DNA from: Massilia atriviolacea
Lineage (GTDB): Bacteria > Pseudomonadota > Gammaproteobacteria > Burkholderiales > Burkholderiaceae_D
Assembly: GCF_003953935.1 (NCBI RefSeq)
Contig: NZ_RXLQ01000004.1
Span: forward strand, 62,001 to 126,000
Reading direction: 5' to 3'
DNA length: 64,000 nucleotides
The translations under genes were made by a program, and so were the position numbers. The first letter of the stretch is position 1. Each line of letters opens with the position of its first letter. Shown one piece after another: positions 6,635 to 14,932 of the stretch. Below the pieces are notes generated by a model, which was given only the letters and a program-made list of their open reading frames with translations, did no database searches and had not been told where the DNA came from.

Positions 6635-9241
6635 ATGAGCGAAGGCTTTCAAAGTTTGCTGGAGCTGATCGGCAGCCGCCAGCATGATCGTTTGTTGCGT
6701 TTATCATTCCCCGGCAAGGACGGCCCCGCCGCCGCCCTGTTCGTCAACAGCCTGGAGGCGCGCGAAAGCCTGTCGCGTCCTTTCGAATTCATCGTCGAAC
6801 TGCTCTCGGACGATCCCAACATCCCGCTCAAGGACTTGCAGGGCAAGATGATGTGCGTGCAGCTGGTGCGGCGCGACGGCAGCATGCGCTACTTCACCGG
6901 GCGCGTGTTCGGCTTCCGCCTGAAGACCGTCGACGGCGGCGTGTCCTACTACGAAGCCAGGCTCGGCCCGTGGTACCAGTACCTGGGCATGCGCAAAGAC
7001 AATTACCTGTTCCATTACGCCAGCCTGTACGACCAGACCGCCAGCATCTTCGGCGACTACGGCGGCCTGGCCGACTGGGACTGGCGCGTGGGCGGGGCCC
7101 GCACCGTCATGACCGACGCCTGCCAGTTCGACGAAAGCGACAGCAATTACCTGGAGCGGCGCTGGGCCAAGGCCGGCATCCTGTACTGGTTCGAGCATGA
7201 CGAGAACGGCCACAAGCTGGTGCTGTCGGACGACTCCACCGCCAGCGAGCCGATCGACGGCGGTCCGGACGTGCCCTTCCAGCGCCACGGCGGCAGCGCC
7301 GAAGAAGACGGCCTGGGCGAATGGTCGCCGGGGCGCGCCATCACCCAGGGCACGGTCTCGCTCGCCTCTTACGATTTCAAGGCCCCGCGCCCGGCCCACG
7401 CTTCGCTGCCGACCCTGCTGCGCCAGGGCGAGGTGCTCAATATCGAATCCTACGACTACGCCGGCGCCTTCGGCTTCAAGGATGGGGCCGATGCCCGTCT
7501 GTTGGCCCAGCTCGGCATGGAAGCGCTGGAAGCGTCGGGCAAGCAGTTCGACGGCAGCGGCAATTGCCGCCAGCTGATGCCGGGCCGCTGGTTCCGCCTG
7601 ACCGGCCACTTCGACATGGATGCGCGCGGCGGCGATGCGCAGGCGCGCGAATTTTTCATCACCGAGGTGCGCCACAGCGCCAGCAATAATTATCATGTGC
7701 GCGAGAACCAGGAATCGCACTACGACAACCAGGTCGCCGCGATCCGCAAGATCATCCCCTGGCGCGTGCCGCGCGAGCTCAACAGCGTCGAGACCAGGAT
7801 CCACGGCATCCAGACCGCCACCGTGGTGGGGCCGGCCGGCGAAGAGATTCACACCGACCAGTACGGCCGCGTGCGGGTCCAGTTCCACTGGGACCGGGTC
7901 GGGCGCAACGATGAAAAAAGTTCGGCCTGGCTGCGCGTGGCCACCGCCTGGACCGGTCCCAACTTCGGCATGACGCATATTCCGCGCATCGGCACCGAAG
8001 TGCTGGTGCAGTTCTTGGACGGCAATCCGGACCGCCCCATCATCACCGGCATGGTGCCCAACAGCGACACCATGCCGCCCTGGCCGCTGCCCGACAACAA
8101 GACCCAGAGCGGGATCCTGTCGCGCTCCACGCCGGGCGGCGCCTACGAGAATGCCAACGCCCTGCGCTTCGAAGACAAGAAGGGCGAGGAACAGCTCTGG
8201 CTGCATGCCGAAAAGGACCAGCTGACCGAAGTCGAGCACGACGAAGACAAATGGGTCGGCAACGACCGCCGCAAGACCATCGACCGCGACGAGACCAGCC
8301 ACATCAAGCGCGACCGCAGCGAAACGGTGGACCGCGACGAAACCATCACGGTGCACAACAACCGCAAGGAACGGGTCGACCACGACGAAACCATCAGCAT
8401 CGGCGACAACCGCAGCGAAGATGTGGGCAAGGACGAAACCATCCACATCGGCGCCAACCGCACCGAAACGGTCGACGCCAACGAAACCATCACCGTGCAC
8501 AAGAACCGCAGCAAGACGGTCGACAAGAACGAAACCGACAAGATCGGCAAGAACTGGTCGATCAAGGTCGCCAAGATGAAGACCGAAACGGTGGGCGTTG
8601 CCAATCTCGACAACGTGGGACTGGCGCGCATGAGCAATATCGGCGTGGCCTACTCGCTGCTGGTGGGCATGATCCGCAACACGGCGGTGGGCATGGTGGA
8701 CCGCCTCACGGTCGGCAAGACGCGCACCGTCTCGGTCGGCGAAACGCACGAGATCAAGGTCGGCACGACCCAGCTCACCACGGTCGGCGAGCACCTGGAA
8801 CTGTCCTGCGGCGCGGCCAAGATCGTGCTGCGCAAGGATGGCGGCATCTTTTTGCAAGGCACGCATATCGAGATCCTCGGCAGCGCCGCGGTGAATGCCG
8901 ACAGCGGCTTGATCCAGCTCAATTGCGGCGCCGCCAAAGCGCCGCCGCCGCCGCCGGAAGCGAAACCCGACGCGCCCGCCGCCGACGGCGCCGCTGCGGG
9001 CGCGGCCGGGGCCGGCGGACTGGCATCGGGCCTGAGCAGCCTGATGGAAGCCGGCGGCAGCGTCTTCGGCGCCCTGAACCAGATCAAGAGCCTGGCCGAT
9101 ACCGCCAAAGCCATCAAGAACGGCGACCTCGGCGCCATCGCCGGCGCGGCCGGCACGGTGGCCGGCGCGCTCGGCGGCGGCGCCAAGGGTGGCGGCGGAG
9201 GCGGCGGCGTCAAGGCGAGCGACCACATTCTTAAATCCTGA
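6635..9241 (+). CDS. vgrG: type VI secretion spike protein VgrG (TssI), second copy
   Basis: This 868-residue VgrG starts at MSEGFQSLLELIGSRQHD, aligning with the first copy and preceded by ACACAGGACAATT; the longer frame from 6560 adds 25 unlikely residues. The gp27-like base (1-390) and OB-fold (about 390-475) are nearly the same as in the first copy. The needle (540-722) has 23 octad repeats rather than 22, with different insertion points. The C-terminus is Ala/Gly-rich, carries IKSLADTAKAIKNGD (similar to the end of the first VgrG) and finishes with a Gly-rich tail. PAAR, DUF4123 and effector genes follow directly, so this copy probably delivers the muramidase encoded at 10544. Confidence 0.93.
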   Translation: MSEGFQSLLELIGSRQHDRLLRLSFPGKDGPAAALFVNSLEARESLSRPFEFIVELLSDDPNIPLKDLQGKMMCVQLVRRDGSMRYFTGRVFGFRLKTVDGGVSYYEARLGPWYQYLGMRKDNYLFHYASLYDQTASIFGDYGGLADWDWRVGGARTVMTDACQFDESDSNYLERRWAKAGILYWFEHDENGHKLVLSDDSTASEPIDGGPDVPFQRHGGSAEEDGLGEWSPGRAITQGTVSLASYDFKAPRPAHASLPTLLRQGEVLNIESYDYAGAFGFKDGADARLLAQLGMEALEASGKQFDGSGNCRQLMPGRWFRLTGHFDMDARGGDAQAREFFITEVRHSASNNYHVRENQESHYDNQVAAIRKIIPWRVPRELNSVETRIHGIQTATVVGPAGEEIHTDQYGRVRVQFHWDRVGRNDEKSSAWLRVATAWTGPNFGMTHIPRIGTEVLVQFLDGNPDRPIITGMVPNSDTMPPWPLPDNKTQSGILSRSTPGGAYENANALRFEDKKGEEQLWLHAEKDQLTEVEHDEDKWVGNDRRKTIDRDETSHIKRDRSETVDRDETITVHNNRKERVDHDETISIGDNRSEDVGKDETIHIGANRTETVDANETITVHKNRSKTVDKNETDKIGKNWSIKVAKMKTETVGVANLDNVGLARMSNIGVAYSLLVGMIRNTAVGMVDRLTVGKTRTVSVGETHEIKVGTTQLTTVGEHLELSCGAAKIVLRKDGGIFLQGTHIEILGSAAVNADSGLIQLNCGAAKAPPPPPEAKPDAPAADGAAAGAAGAGGLASGLSSLMEAGGSVFGALNQIKSLADTAKAIKNGDLGAIAGAAGTVAGALGGGAKGGGGGGGVKASDHILKS

Positions 9242-9281
9242 TCCGCGCGCCAGCGCCGCGTTTATTGAAGAGGAGCCATCC

Positions 9282-9617
9282 ATGGGACAACCAGCCGCCC
9301 GCGAAACCGACGACGTGGCGCACAAGAAAGCCGCCGGGCCGATCGTCAAGGGCATGCCCACGGTGCTGATCGGCGCGCTGCCGGCGGCGCGCCTGGGCGA
9401 CCCGGTGCAGCACGCCAGCGGCACCGAAACCATCGTCGAAGGCGAAGCCTCGGTGCTGATCGGCGGCAAGCCGGCCGCGCGCATGGCCGACAAGGTCGCC
9501 TGCGGCGGCATCATCGTGGGCGGCTGCACCACCGTCCACATCGGCCGCGACAAGGATGAAGCCTGTCTGCTGGAAGCGGCCGAGATGGGCGCCATGGTGG
9601 TCGAGCCGGGCAGCTGA
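9282..9617 (+). CDS. PAAR-domain spike-tip protein
   Basis: This 111-residue protein starts at 9282 behind GAAGAGGAG. It has the PAAR pattern: repeated short blocks with GMPTVLIGALPAARLGD and ASVLIGGKPAARMADKVACG. The conserved His, Asp and Cys positions of the zinc-binding tip are present (GDPVQH, CGGIIVGGC). PAAR proteins cap the VgrG trimer and sharpen the T6SS spike. The gene is 40 bases after the second vgrG, and its stop overlaps the next start. It has no C-terminal toxin extension, so the cargo must be a separate polypeptide. Confidence 0.9.
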   Translation: MGQPAARETDDVAHKKAAGPIVKGMPTVLIGALPAARLGDPVQHASGTETIVEGEASVLIGGKPAARMADKVACGGIIVGGCTTVHIGRDKDEACLLEAAEMGAMVVEPGS

Positions 9618-10180
9618 TGGCAGCCGATCCGCACCGCGCCATCCTGCGCCGCCAGCTCGGGCAGCGCGCCGACACCCTGTACGCGTTGTACGACGCGGCG
9701 AGCGACCGCAGCCTGCTGGACGAGCTGCGGCGCGACGGCATCGCCCACGATTGCCTGTTCGGCGGCGTCAAGGCGACCACCCTGGCCGATGTCGCGCCCT
9801 ACCTGATCGCTTGCCGCCAGTTCGCCGGCGGCATCGACAGCTTTCTCGACAAGGTGTGGGGGCGCGGCGTGTCGATGCTGATCGACAGCGCGGCCGCGCC
9901 CGAGCAGCTCAGGATGCAGCTCAAGAAAAACGCCTTCGTCAAGAACAGCGCCGGCGCCGAATGCTATTTCCGCTATTACGATGCGCGCGCCTTCAGCCGC
10001 TTCGTGCGCGCCGCCACCAACGAGCAGCTGGGGCAATTGTGCGGCAGCGCCGTGCGCGCCATCGTCTGGCAGGACAGCTTCAGCCAGGGCCTGGCCAGCA
10101 TGGCGCACAAGCCGAGCGGGCTGGTCAAGCGCATCCTGGCGCCGGACACGGCCGATTTCGAGATCACTCCACTTTCCTGA
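9617..10180 (+). CDS. DUF4123 T6SS effector adaptor/chaperone
   Basis: The 187-residue product has the layout of DUF4123 (Tap/TEC) adaptors. It starts with a hydrophobic-aromatic segment (LYALYDAASDRSLLDELRR), then a CLFGG loop and a conserved AxYLI-like strand (VAPYLIACRQFAGG). It ends with a basic C-terminal helix region near FRYYDARAFSRFV, which matches the FRFYDPRV-like signature of the family. These cytoplasmic chaperones load a cognate effector onto its VgrG. The ATG shares a base with the TGA of the PAAR gene, so the two are probably translationally coupled. The downstream muramidase is the likely client. Confidence 0.82.
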   Translation: MAADPHRAILRRQLGQRADTLYALYDAASDRSLLDELRRDGIAHDCLFGGVKATTLADVAPYLIACRQFAGGIDSFLDKVWGRGVSMLIDSAAAPEQLRMQLKKNAFVKNSAGAECYFRYYDARAFSRFVRAATNEQLGQLCGSAVRAIVWQDSFSQGLASMAHKPSGLVKRILAPDTADFEITPLS

Positions 10181-10190
10181 CAAGCACACC

Positions 10191-10541
10191 ATGATTGAAC
10201 TGACCGAAGCGCAGGAAGGCAAGATCCTGCGGCGCGACTGCCGCGGCTGGATCGAACTGATGGCGCAAGCCTGGTACGAGAGCGGCCATGCGGGCGCCGA
10301 CGCCTATCCGGGCGACGCCCTGATCACCCACCTGCGCGCCGTGTACGACGCTTGCCGCGATGCGAACATGGAAAACATGGACGATGTGAGCCTGCTCGGC
10401 TTCAACGTGCTGCGCGCCAACACCGCCCGCTGCGGGGCGGACGATGTCACGGCCCTGGTGGACTACTTTATCCGGCACGCGCGCAGCGGCAACGCCGCCT
10501 ATGCGCAAGCCTGGATCGACCTTTATCTCGAGGAAGCGTAA
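10191..10541 (+). CDS. small acidic T6SS-operon protein of unknown function
   Basis: This 116-residue soluble protein begins MIELTEAQEGKILRRDCRG. It is mostly helical in composition and has no signal peptide. It lies 10 bases after the DUF4123 gene and 2 bases before the muramidase gene, inside the cargo operon. I recognise no domain. By position it may be a second adaptor or a co-chaperone. It is unlikely to be the immunity protein for a periplasmic-acting toxin because it lacks an export signal. Confidence 0.65.
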   Translation: MIELTEAQEGKILRRDCRGWIELMAQAWYESGHAGADAYPGDALITHLRAVYDACRDANMENMDDVSLLGFNVLRANTARCGADDVTALVDYFIRHARSGNAAYAQAWIDLYLEEA

Positions 10542-10543
10542 GC

Positions 10544-11653
10544 ATGGCAGATACGCCAAAACCCAAGGCCAAGCCGGCCAAGCCGGGAAAGGCGGCCTAC
10601 AGCGGTCCCGCCCTGACCGAGGAAAACCTGCCCGCCTACGACAAGGCCGAACTGGCATCCGAACGCGCGCTGCGCGCGAAAGTGGAGGAATGCAAGGTAG
10701 CGGCCAAGGCGGCCAAGGGAGAGATCGAGAAACTGACTGCCGAGAAGAAGGCGCTCGACCCCAAGGCCGCCGACTTCAAGGCCAAGTCCAAGGAAATCGG
10801 CGACAAGATCAAGGGCTTGCAGGGGGTGGCCAAAAAGACCTGCAAGCTGTCGCATCCCGGCTGCGTGGCGTCCGACAAGAGCACGCGCGTGCCGATGCCT
10901 TCGTCGATCACCGATAATATCAACAAGGATGCCGGCACCAACATCGATTTCGACAAGCTGTCGGCCTGGGAGGGCGGCGCGTATACCCAGGGCTATATCC
11001 CCTGGTGGCCCCACATGAAGGGCGACACGCCGACCATCCAGGCCATGAGCGATTCCTCGGGCACGGTCGGGCCGCGCATCAAGGGCGACCTGGGCGGCGA
11101 GGCGAAGAACAAGTCCGGCGCCACGGTCGGGGTGGGGGTGGACCTGGGCCAGTCCAGCGCCGCCGGTTTCGGCCGTGTCCTCGACAAGAGCAATAAAAAG
11201 GCCGATGGCTTGACGGAGGACGAGCTGAAGGCGCTCAAGGCCAAGATCGAGCCGTATTTCAACAAGCAGGGCGGGGAAGCGTGCAAGTATTTGCAGGACC
11301 ATCCGCTCAACCTGACCGAGAAGGAAATCAATTTCCTGAACAAGGCGGCGCACGAAGATGCCCTGGACACGGCCAAGTCCAGCTACGCGAACTGGGTGAA
11401 AGAGAACAAGGAAGTCAATGCGAAGAAATTCACCGAACTGACCAGGGAGCAGCAGACCGCGCTGCTGTCGAACGGCTATCAGTACGGCTCGCCCAAGAAG
11501 GCGCTGATCGAGGCCATCGTCACTGGCGATCGCGACAAGATTCCCGCCAAGATCCGCGAGCGCGACTACCTGTTCAACGCGATGCCCGCGGTCGAGAAGA
11601 AGCCTGCCGCGCCGGCCACGCCCGCCGCCCCGGCAGCCGAGAAAAAACCTTAA
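10544..11653 (+). CDS. T6SS cargo effector, pesticin/T4-lysozyme-like muramidase
   Basis: This 369-residue protein has a Lys/Ala-rich N-terminal region (1-100) with a likely coiled coil. A catalytic domain follows that resembles pesticin-type lysozymes: SAWEGGAYTQGYIPWWP and SGATVGVGVDLGQS. Glu143, Thr194 and Asp200 fit the Glu ... Thr-x5-Asp catalytic set described for pesticin (family knowledge, not tested). The end is a Pro/Ala/Lys tail. It lacks a signal peptide, as expected for a toxin delivered by T6SS into the target periplasm, where it would cut peptidoglycan. The start overlaps the ribosome-site region at the end of the preceding gene (GAGGAAGC), consistent with one operon. Confidence 0.78.
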   Translation: MADTPKPKAKPAKPGKAAYSGPALTEENLPAYDKAELASERALRAKVEECKVAAKAAKGEIEKLTAEKKALDPKAADFKAKSKEIGDKIKGLQGVAKKTCKLSHPGCVASDKSTRVPMPSSITDNINKDAGTNIDFDKLSAWEGGAYTQGYIPWWPHMKGDTPTIQAMSDSSGTVGPRIKGDLGGEAKNKSGATVGVGVDLGQSSAAGFGRVLDKSNKKADGLTEDELKALKAKIEPYFNKQGGEACKYLQDHPLNLTEKEINFLNKAAHEDALDTAKSSYANWVKENKEVNAKKFTELTREQQTALLSNGYQYGSPKKALIEAIVTGDRDKIPAKIRERDYLFNAMPAVEKKPAAPATPAAPAAEKKP

Positions 11654-11662
11654 GACAATGTG

Positions 11663-12307
11663 ATGATGAAACGACGCGCCATATTCACGACAATCCTGCT
11701 TTCCTGCTTCCTCATGAACAACACAACCGCCAAGCCCTTGCAGAAAAAGAAACCATTCGAAAGTCCGGCGCAGCAGTTTGCCGGCACATGGCGGGTCGAT
11801 CGCCATGATTTCCGCGAATTTAACGCGCCCCAGGAGAATGTGGCTGCCCGCTTCGAGCGCGAGGCCGGCATCTTGCCGGTCGGGCAAACAGTGCGCATCG
11901 AACGCACCGGTTCGGCGGCGCTGCCGGGCAGCATCGACCCGGTCTCGATGAAGCTGGTCGGCCCGGTCGGCGAAACCCTCGCCATGACGATCCTGCAACC
12001 GTTCGAGGCGCGCCTGTGCGACGGCTTCTGGTCGTTCGTGTGCGAGGGGCCCCGCAAGGATTACCGCGACGAGCTGATAATTACGGAGGCGGAAAAATGG
12101 CGGCGCCACGTGGCCGAGCGCACGGCGGTCTGGCCCGACATCCACCCGATCAGCTATACCCTGGCGGACATGGGCAAAACCTATGTCCTGACCGCCTGGG
12201 TGGCGCGCAACGGCGAACTGGTGTTTCCGGTTTTGGTGGACGGCCCGGCCAAGGATGGCAGCGGCTCGGGCTTCATGGCGGTGTACCTGAAACGGATCGC
12301 CAATTGA
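11663..12307 (+). CDS. exported protein, putative immunity protein of the muramidase
   Basis: This protein of about 214 residues has an N-terminal signal peptide (MKRRAIFTTILLSCFLMNNTTA) and a mature part with a GTWRVDRHDF motif and a central Cys pair (LCDGFWSFVCEG). The start may be at 11663 or 11666; a GTG at 11660 is also in frame, and no strong ribosome site is seen. It lies 9 bases downstream of the muramidase gene, the usual place for the cognate immunity gene of a periplasmic-acting T6SS effector. No family is recognised; the role is inferred from export and position. Confidence 0.6.
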   Translation: MMKRRAIFTTILLSCFLMNNTTAKPLQKKKPFESPAQQFAGTWRVDRHDFREFNAPQENVAARFEREAGILPVGQTVRIERTGSAALPGSIDPVSMKLVGPVGETLAMTILQPFEARLCDGFWSFVCEGPRKDYRDELIITEAEKWRRHVAERTAVWPDIHPISYTLADMGKTYVLTAWVARNGELVFPVLVDGPAKDGSGSGFMAVYLKRIAN

Positions 12308-12359
12308 CAGCGCTTTGCCGGCCAGGGCGCACGCAAGGTGCGTTCCGCGCCGGCGGACG

Positions 12360-12382
12360 AACGCCGTCGCGATGACGGCGTT
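12360..12382. terminator. hairpin between convergent genes
   Basis: A perfect 9-base-pair inverted repeat (AACGCCGTC, 5-base loop, GACGGCGTT) lies between the plus-strand immunity-like gene and the minus-strand collagenase gene. There is no strong T-run, so bidirectional termination is only likely from its placement. Confidence 0.4.
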
Positions 12383-12402
12383 GGTCCGCACTTGCCCCTT
12401 GC

Positions 12403-14646
12403 TTAGTCGTAGGTGGCGCTGATGGTCACGCCGCTATAGCTTGGCTTGGCCTTGAGCATGATGTAATACCACTGGCCGCTGGCCGGCGCGGCGATGCCGA
12501 TGCTTTCGCTGGTGCCCGCCGTGCTCGATGCCGCATCGTACGAGGTGGTCGACGGATAGCGTCCGCGCGCCACATACAGGTCGACGTCGCCGCTGCCCCC
12601 GCTGGTAAACAGGCGCAGGTTCCTGGCGCCGGCCGGCAGCAGGATGTGGGCGTAGCTTTCGCTCGAGGAGCTGAAGCCGCCGATCGAACAGTTCTTGCCC
12701 AGGTAGCTGCCCTGGTTGCATGCCGGCAGGTTCACCTGCGGCAGCGGCGGTTCGCCGGCCGTGGTGGCGGTCTTCACCCAGGCCGCGAACTCGGCGTCGT
12801 AACGGGTGCCGATGTAGCTCATGTAGTTCTGGTAGCCGTCGTAATCGCCGACCCGGAACTTGCCCAGCACCGCATCGACGTCGCTGCGGTGCTTTTCGAC
12901 CATGAAGCGGGTCGCCATGTAGCCCCAGCGGTAGGCGCGGTCGGTGTAGTCGCCCATCGCGTAGGTATTGCCGAAGATCTCGCTCAGCTTGTAGGTGCCG
13001 GTGCGCGCCTTGTCGATCGATGCCTGGTTATTGTTGCGCAGCGACAGATACTCGCCGATGCCCTCGATCCACCACACGGTCGGCTTGGACACGGCATCGC
13101 CGAAGTCGCCGTACATATTGAAGCGCCCGTCCAGGTAGTGCACGTACTCGTGCTCCAGGTTCCACACCGAGAACGCCGGACGCAGCCACGATGCCTCGTG
13201 GGCGATGAAGCGCGCCTGGTTGGTGGCCGACGACGGATCGCCTTCCAGGTACATGCCGCCGTTATTCGTGTCGATATCGTAGATTACCGACGCGTACTTG
13301 CCGTAATTGGCGTAATCGTCGAACACCACCAGTTCCAGCGACGTGTTCTTGTCGTTGGCGACAGGCACGCGCTTGGTTTGCAGCATGTCGTGGAAATAGC
13401 CTTCTTCCTTCTGCAGGATGGCGCAGGATGACTGCAGTTGGGCGGTGCTCATCTCTTGCGCGCGGATGCGCAGGGTCGGGCTGCAGGTGTAGCTGACCTT
13501 GAGCACGGCGTCGGCCAGCTTTTGCTCGTAGCCGCAGGTGCCGTACTGGGCGCAGTTGGCGTTGTCGTAGTATTTCACGGCCGAGGCGGCGGCCAGCCAC
13601 AGGGCGCTGTCGGCGCCGGTCATGCTGCTGCTGGCCAGGGTGTTCTGGACCATGGTCTTGACGAGCGGCTTTTGCTGGGCGTACTGCATGAAGCGGAAGG
13701 CTTCGTTGGCGGCGTCGGTCAGCATGTAGGCCGTCGAGGTGCCCAGCAGGGCCGCTTCGCTCTTGACCACGAAGTCGTTGAGCGCGCTCGGATAGCTGGC
13801 GTCGCTCTGCAGCACGCTCAGCGCTTCCGGCCGGTAATGCGCATAGAACAGCACGGTCAGGGCCGAGGTCATGCCGCCGGCGGCGTCGCTTTGCTTGAGC
13901 GCGTCGACCGCGTTCGGATTGGCCGGCGAATTGGTGAAGCGCACCACCAGCTGTTTCATCGATGGCAGGAAGTAGGCCTCGTCATGGGTGTTGGTAATGA
14001 GCTTGATGACTTCGGACGCCGTGCTGCCGGCGACCGGATTGGTCTTGAACAGCGCGCTGCCCTCGGCCAGGCTCTTGATCGGGGCGCGCAGCGAGGCGGT
14101 AAACGCGGCGCTGGGGGTGGCGATCGTGCCGCCGCTGGCCAGGTAGTAGCCGGCGCGCAAGTAGAGCGCGAGGTTGGCCAGGGCGCGGTTGCTGGCGTTG
14201 TACGTGCCCGCTTCGCGCACGAAACGGCTGGCGACCGCGCTCATGTTGGCGGCCGAATAGGCCTTGGCGGCCTGGGCGGCGTTCAGCGAAAACAGGGGAT
14301 AGGTGCACTCGACGTCGGGCATGGCGGCCAGGTAGTCGGCCAGCGCGGCGCCGCTGTAGCCGGTCAGGGTGTCCATGTTCTTGCACTCGGGCGTGGCTGC
14401 CATCAGGCTCATGCGGCCCAGTTCGGGCTTCTTCGGCATCAGGTCGAGACGCGGTTTGGTGGTCGGCGCCACGTTGAAGCGCTGCTGCTCGACGGTCGGC
14501 GGCAGGCTCTGGCGGGCATGCGGCATCGGCGCCTGCTTCAGGCGTTCGTGGGTATGGCCTGGATCGGCTTGCTTCGCATACGCGACGCCGCTGAAACAGG
14601 CGCTGACCAGGCCGGCCAGCAGGATGGTTTTGTGTTGTACAAACAT
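12403..14646 (-). CDS. M9-family collagenase-like metalloprotease with PPC domain
   Basis: This 747-residue secreted protein starts with a signal peptide (TILLAGLVSACFSGVAYA). Residues of about 80-430 resemble the N-terminal activator part of M9 collagenases. Near residue 498 is the zinc motif HEYVHYLDGRF (HExxH), followed about 30 residues later by WWIEGIGEYLS, which supplies the third ligand Glu. The C-terminal 100 residues form a PPC-like beta-sandwich (DVDLYVARGRYPSTTSYDA), typical of exported proteases. The expected product is an extracellular collagenolytic or gelatinolytic enzyme. It is a single gene with its own 286-base upstream region, facing the T6SS operon convergently. Confidence 0.88.
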   Translation of the reverse strand: MFVQHKTILLAGLVSACFSGVAYAKQADPGHTHERLKQAPMPHARQSLPPTVEQQRFNVAPTTKPRLDLMPKKPELGRMSLMAATPECKNMDTLTGYSGAALADYLAAMPDVECTYPLFSLNAAQAAKAYSAANMSAVASRFVREAGTYNASNRALANLALYLRAGYYLASGGTIATPSAAFTASLRAPIKSLAEGSALFKTNPVAGSTASEVIKLITNTHDEAYFLPSMKQLVVRFTNSPANPNAVDALKQSDAAGGMTSALTVLFYAHYRPEALSVLQSDASYPSALNDFVVKSEAALLGTSTAYMLTDAANEAFRFMQYAQQKPLVKTMVQNTLASSSMTGADSALWLAAASAVKYYDNANCAQYGTCGYEQKLADAVLKVSYTCSPTLRIRAQEMSTAQLQSSCAILQKEEGYFHDMLQTKRVPVANDKNTSLELVVFDDYANYGKYASVIYDIDTNNGGMYLEGDPSSATNQARFIAHEASWLRPAFSVWNLEHEYVHYLDGRFNMYGDFGDAVSKPTVWWIEGIGEYLSLRNNNQASIDKARTGTYKLSEIFGNTYAMGDYTDRAYRWGYMATRFMVEKHRSDVDAVLGKFRVGDYDGYQNYMSYIGTRYDAEFAAWVKTATTAGEPPLPQVNLPACNQGSYLGKNCSIGGFSSSSESYAHILLPAGARNLRLFTSGGSGDVDLYVARGRYPSTTSYDAASSTAGTSESIGIAAPASGQWYYIMLKAKPSYSGVTISATYD

Positions 14647-14883
14647 TGTCTCGCTCCTTGGAATTGTCGTTATCGATCTGGGTCGCGCCGGTCAGGATGT
14701 GGTCCGGCGCTTTGCTCATGGGACGGGAAAGGGTCGAACCCGCCCTGCAGCAAGCCCTCAGGCGTGCTGATACTATCCCTAATGCATATGGGGAAATATC
14801 TGAGAATGGGAGCAAAGATGCAATTTGTTCAATTTCCCCGCAGGGGCCGCCAATTGCGGCACAGGCGCGAACAAAGCGATGAC

Positions 14884-14919
14884 GAAAAAGCCACACTTGC
14901 GGCGGGCGGAAGTGCGGCT
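14884..14919 (-). terminator. rho-independent terminator of the M6 protease gene
   Basis: Read on the minus strand, a 10-base-pair stem with one mismatch (AGCCGCACTT ... AAGTGTGGCT) is followed directly by TTTTTCG, 14 bases after the protease stop codon. This is a textbook intrinsic terminator and ends the M6 transcript before the promoter region of the collagenase gene. Confidence 0.7.
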
Positions 14920-14932
14920 CGGGTAGCGCGTC

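Noticed and set aside
2735-10222. Antisense frames of about 1060 and 1170 codons across both vgrG genes
   Set aside because: They mirror vgrG in another frame, and the repeated needle codons keep them open. No family signature or plausible start.
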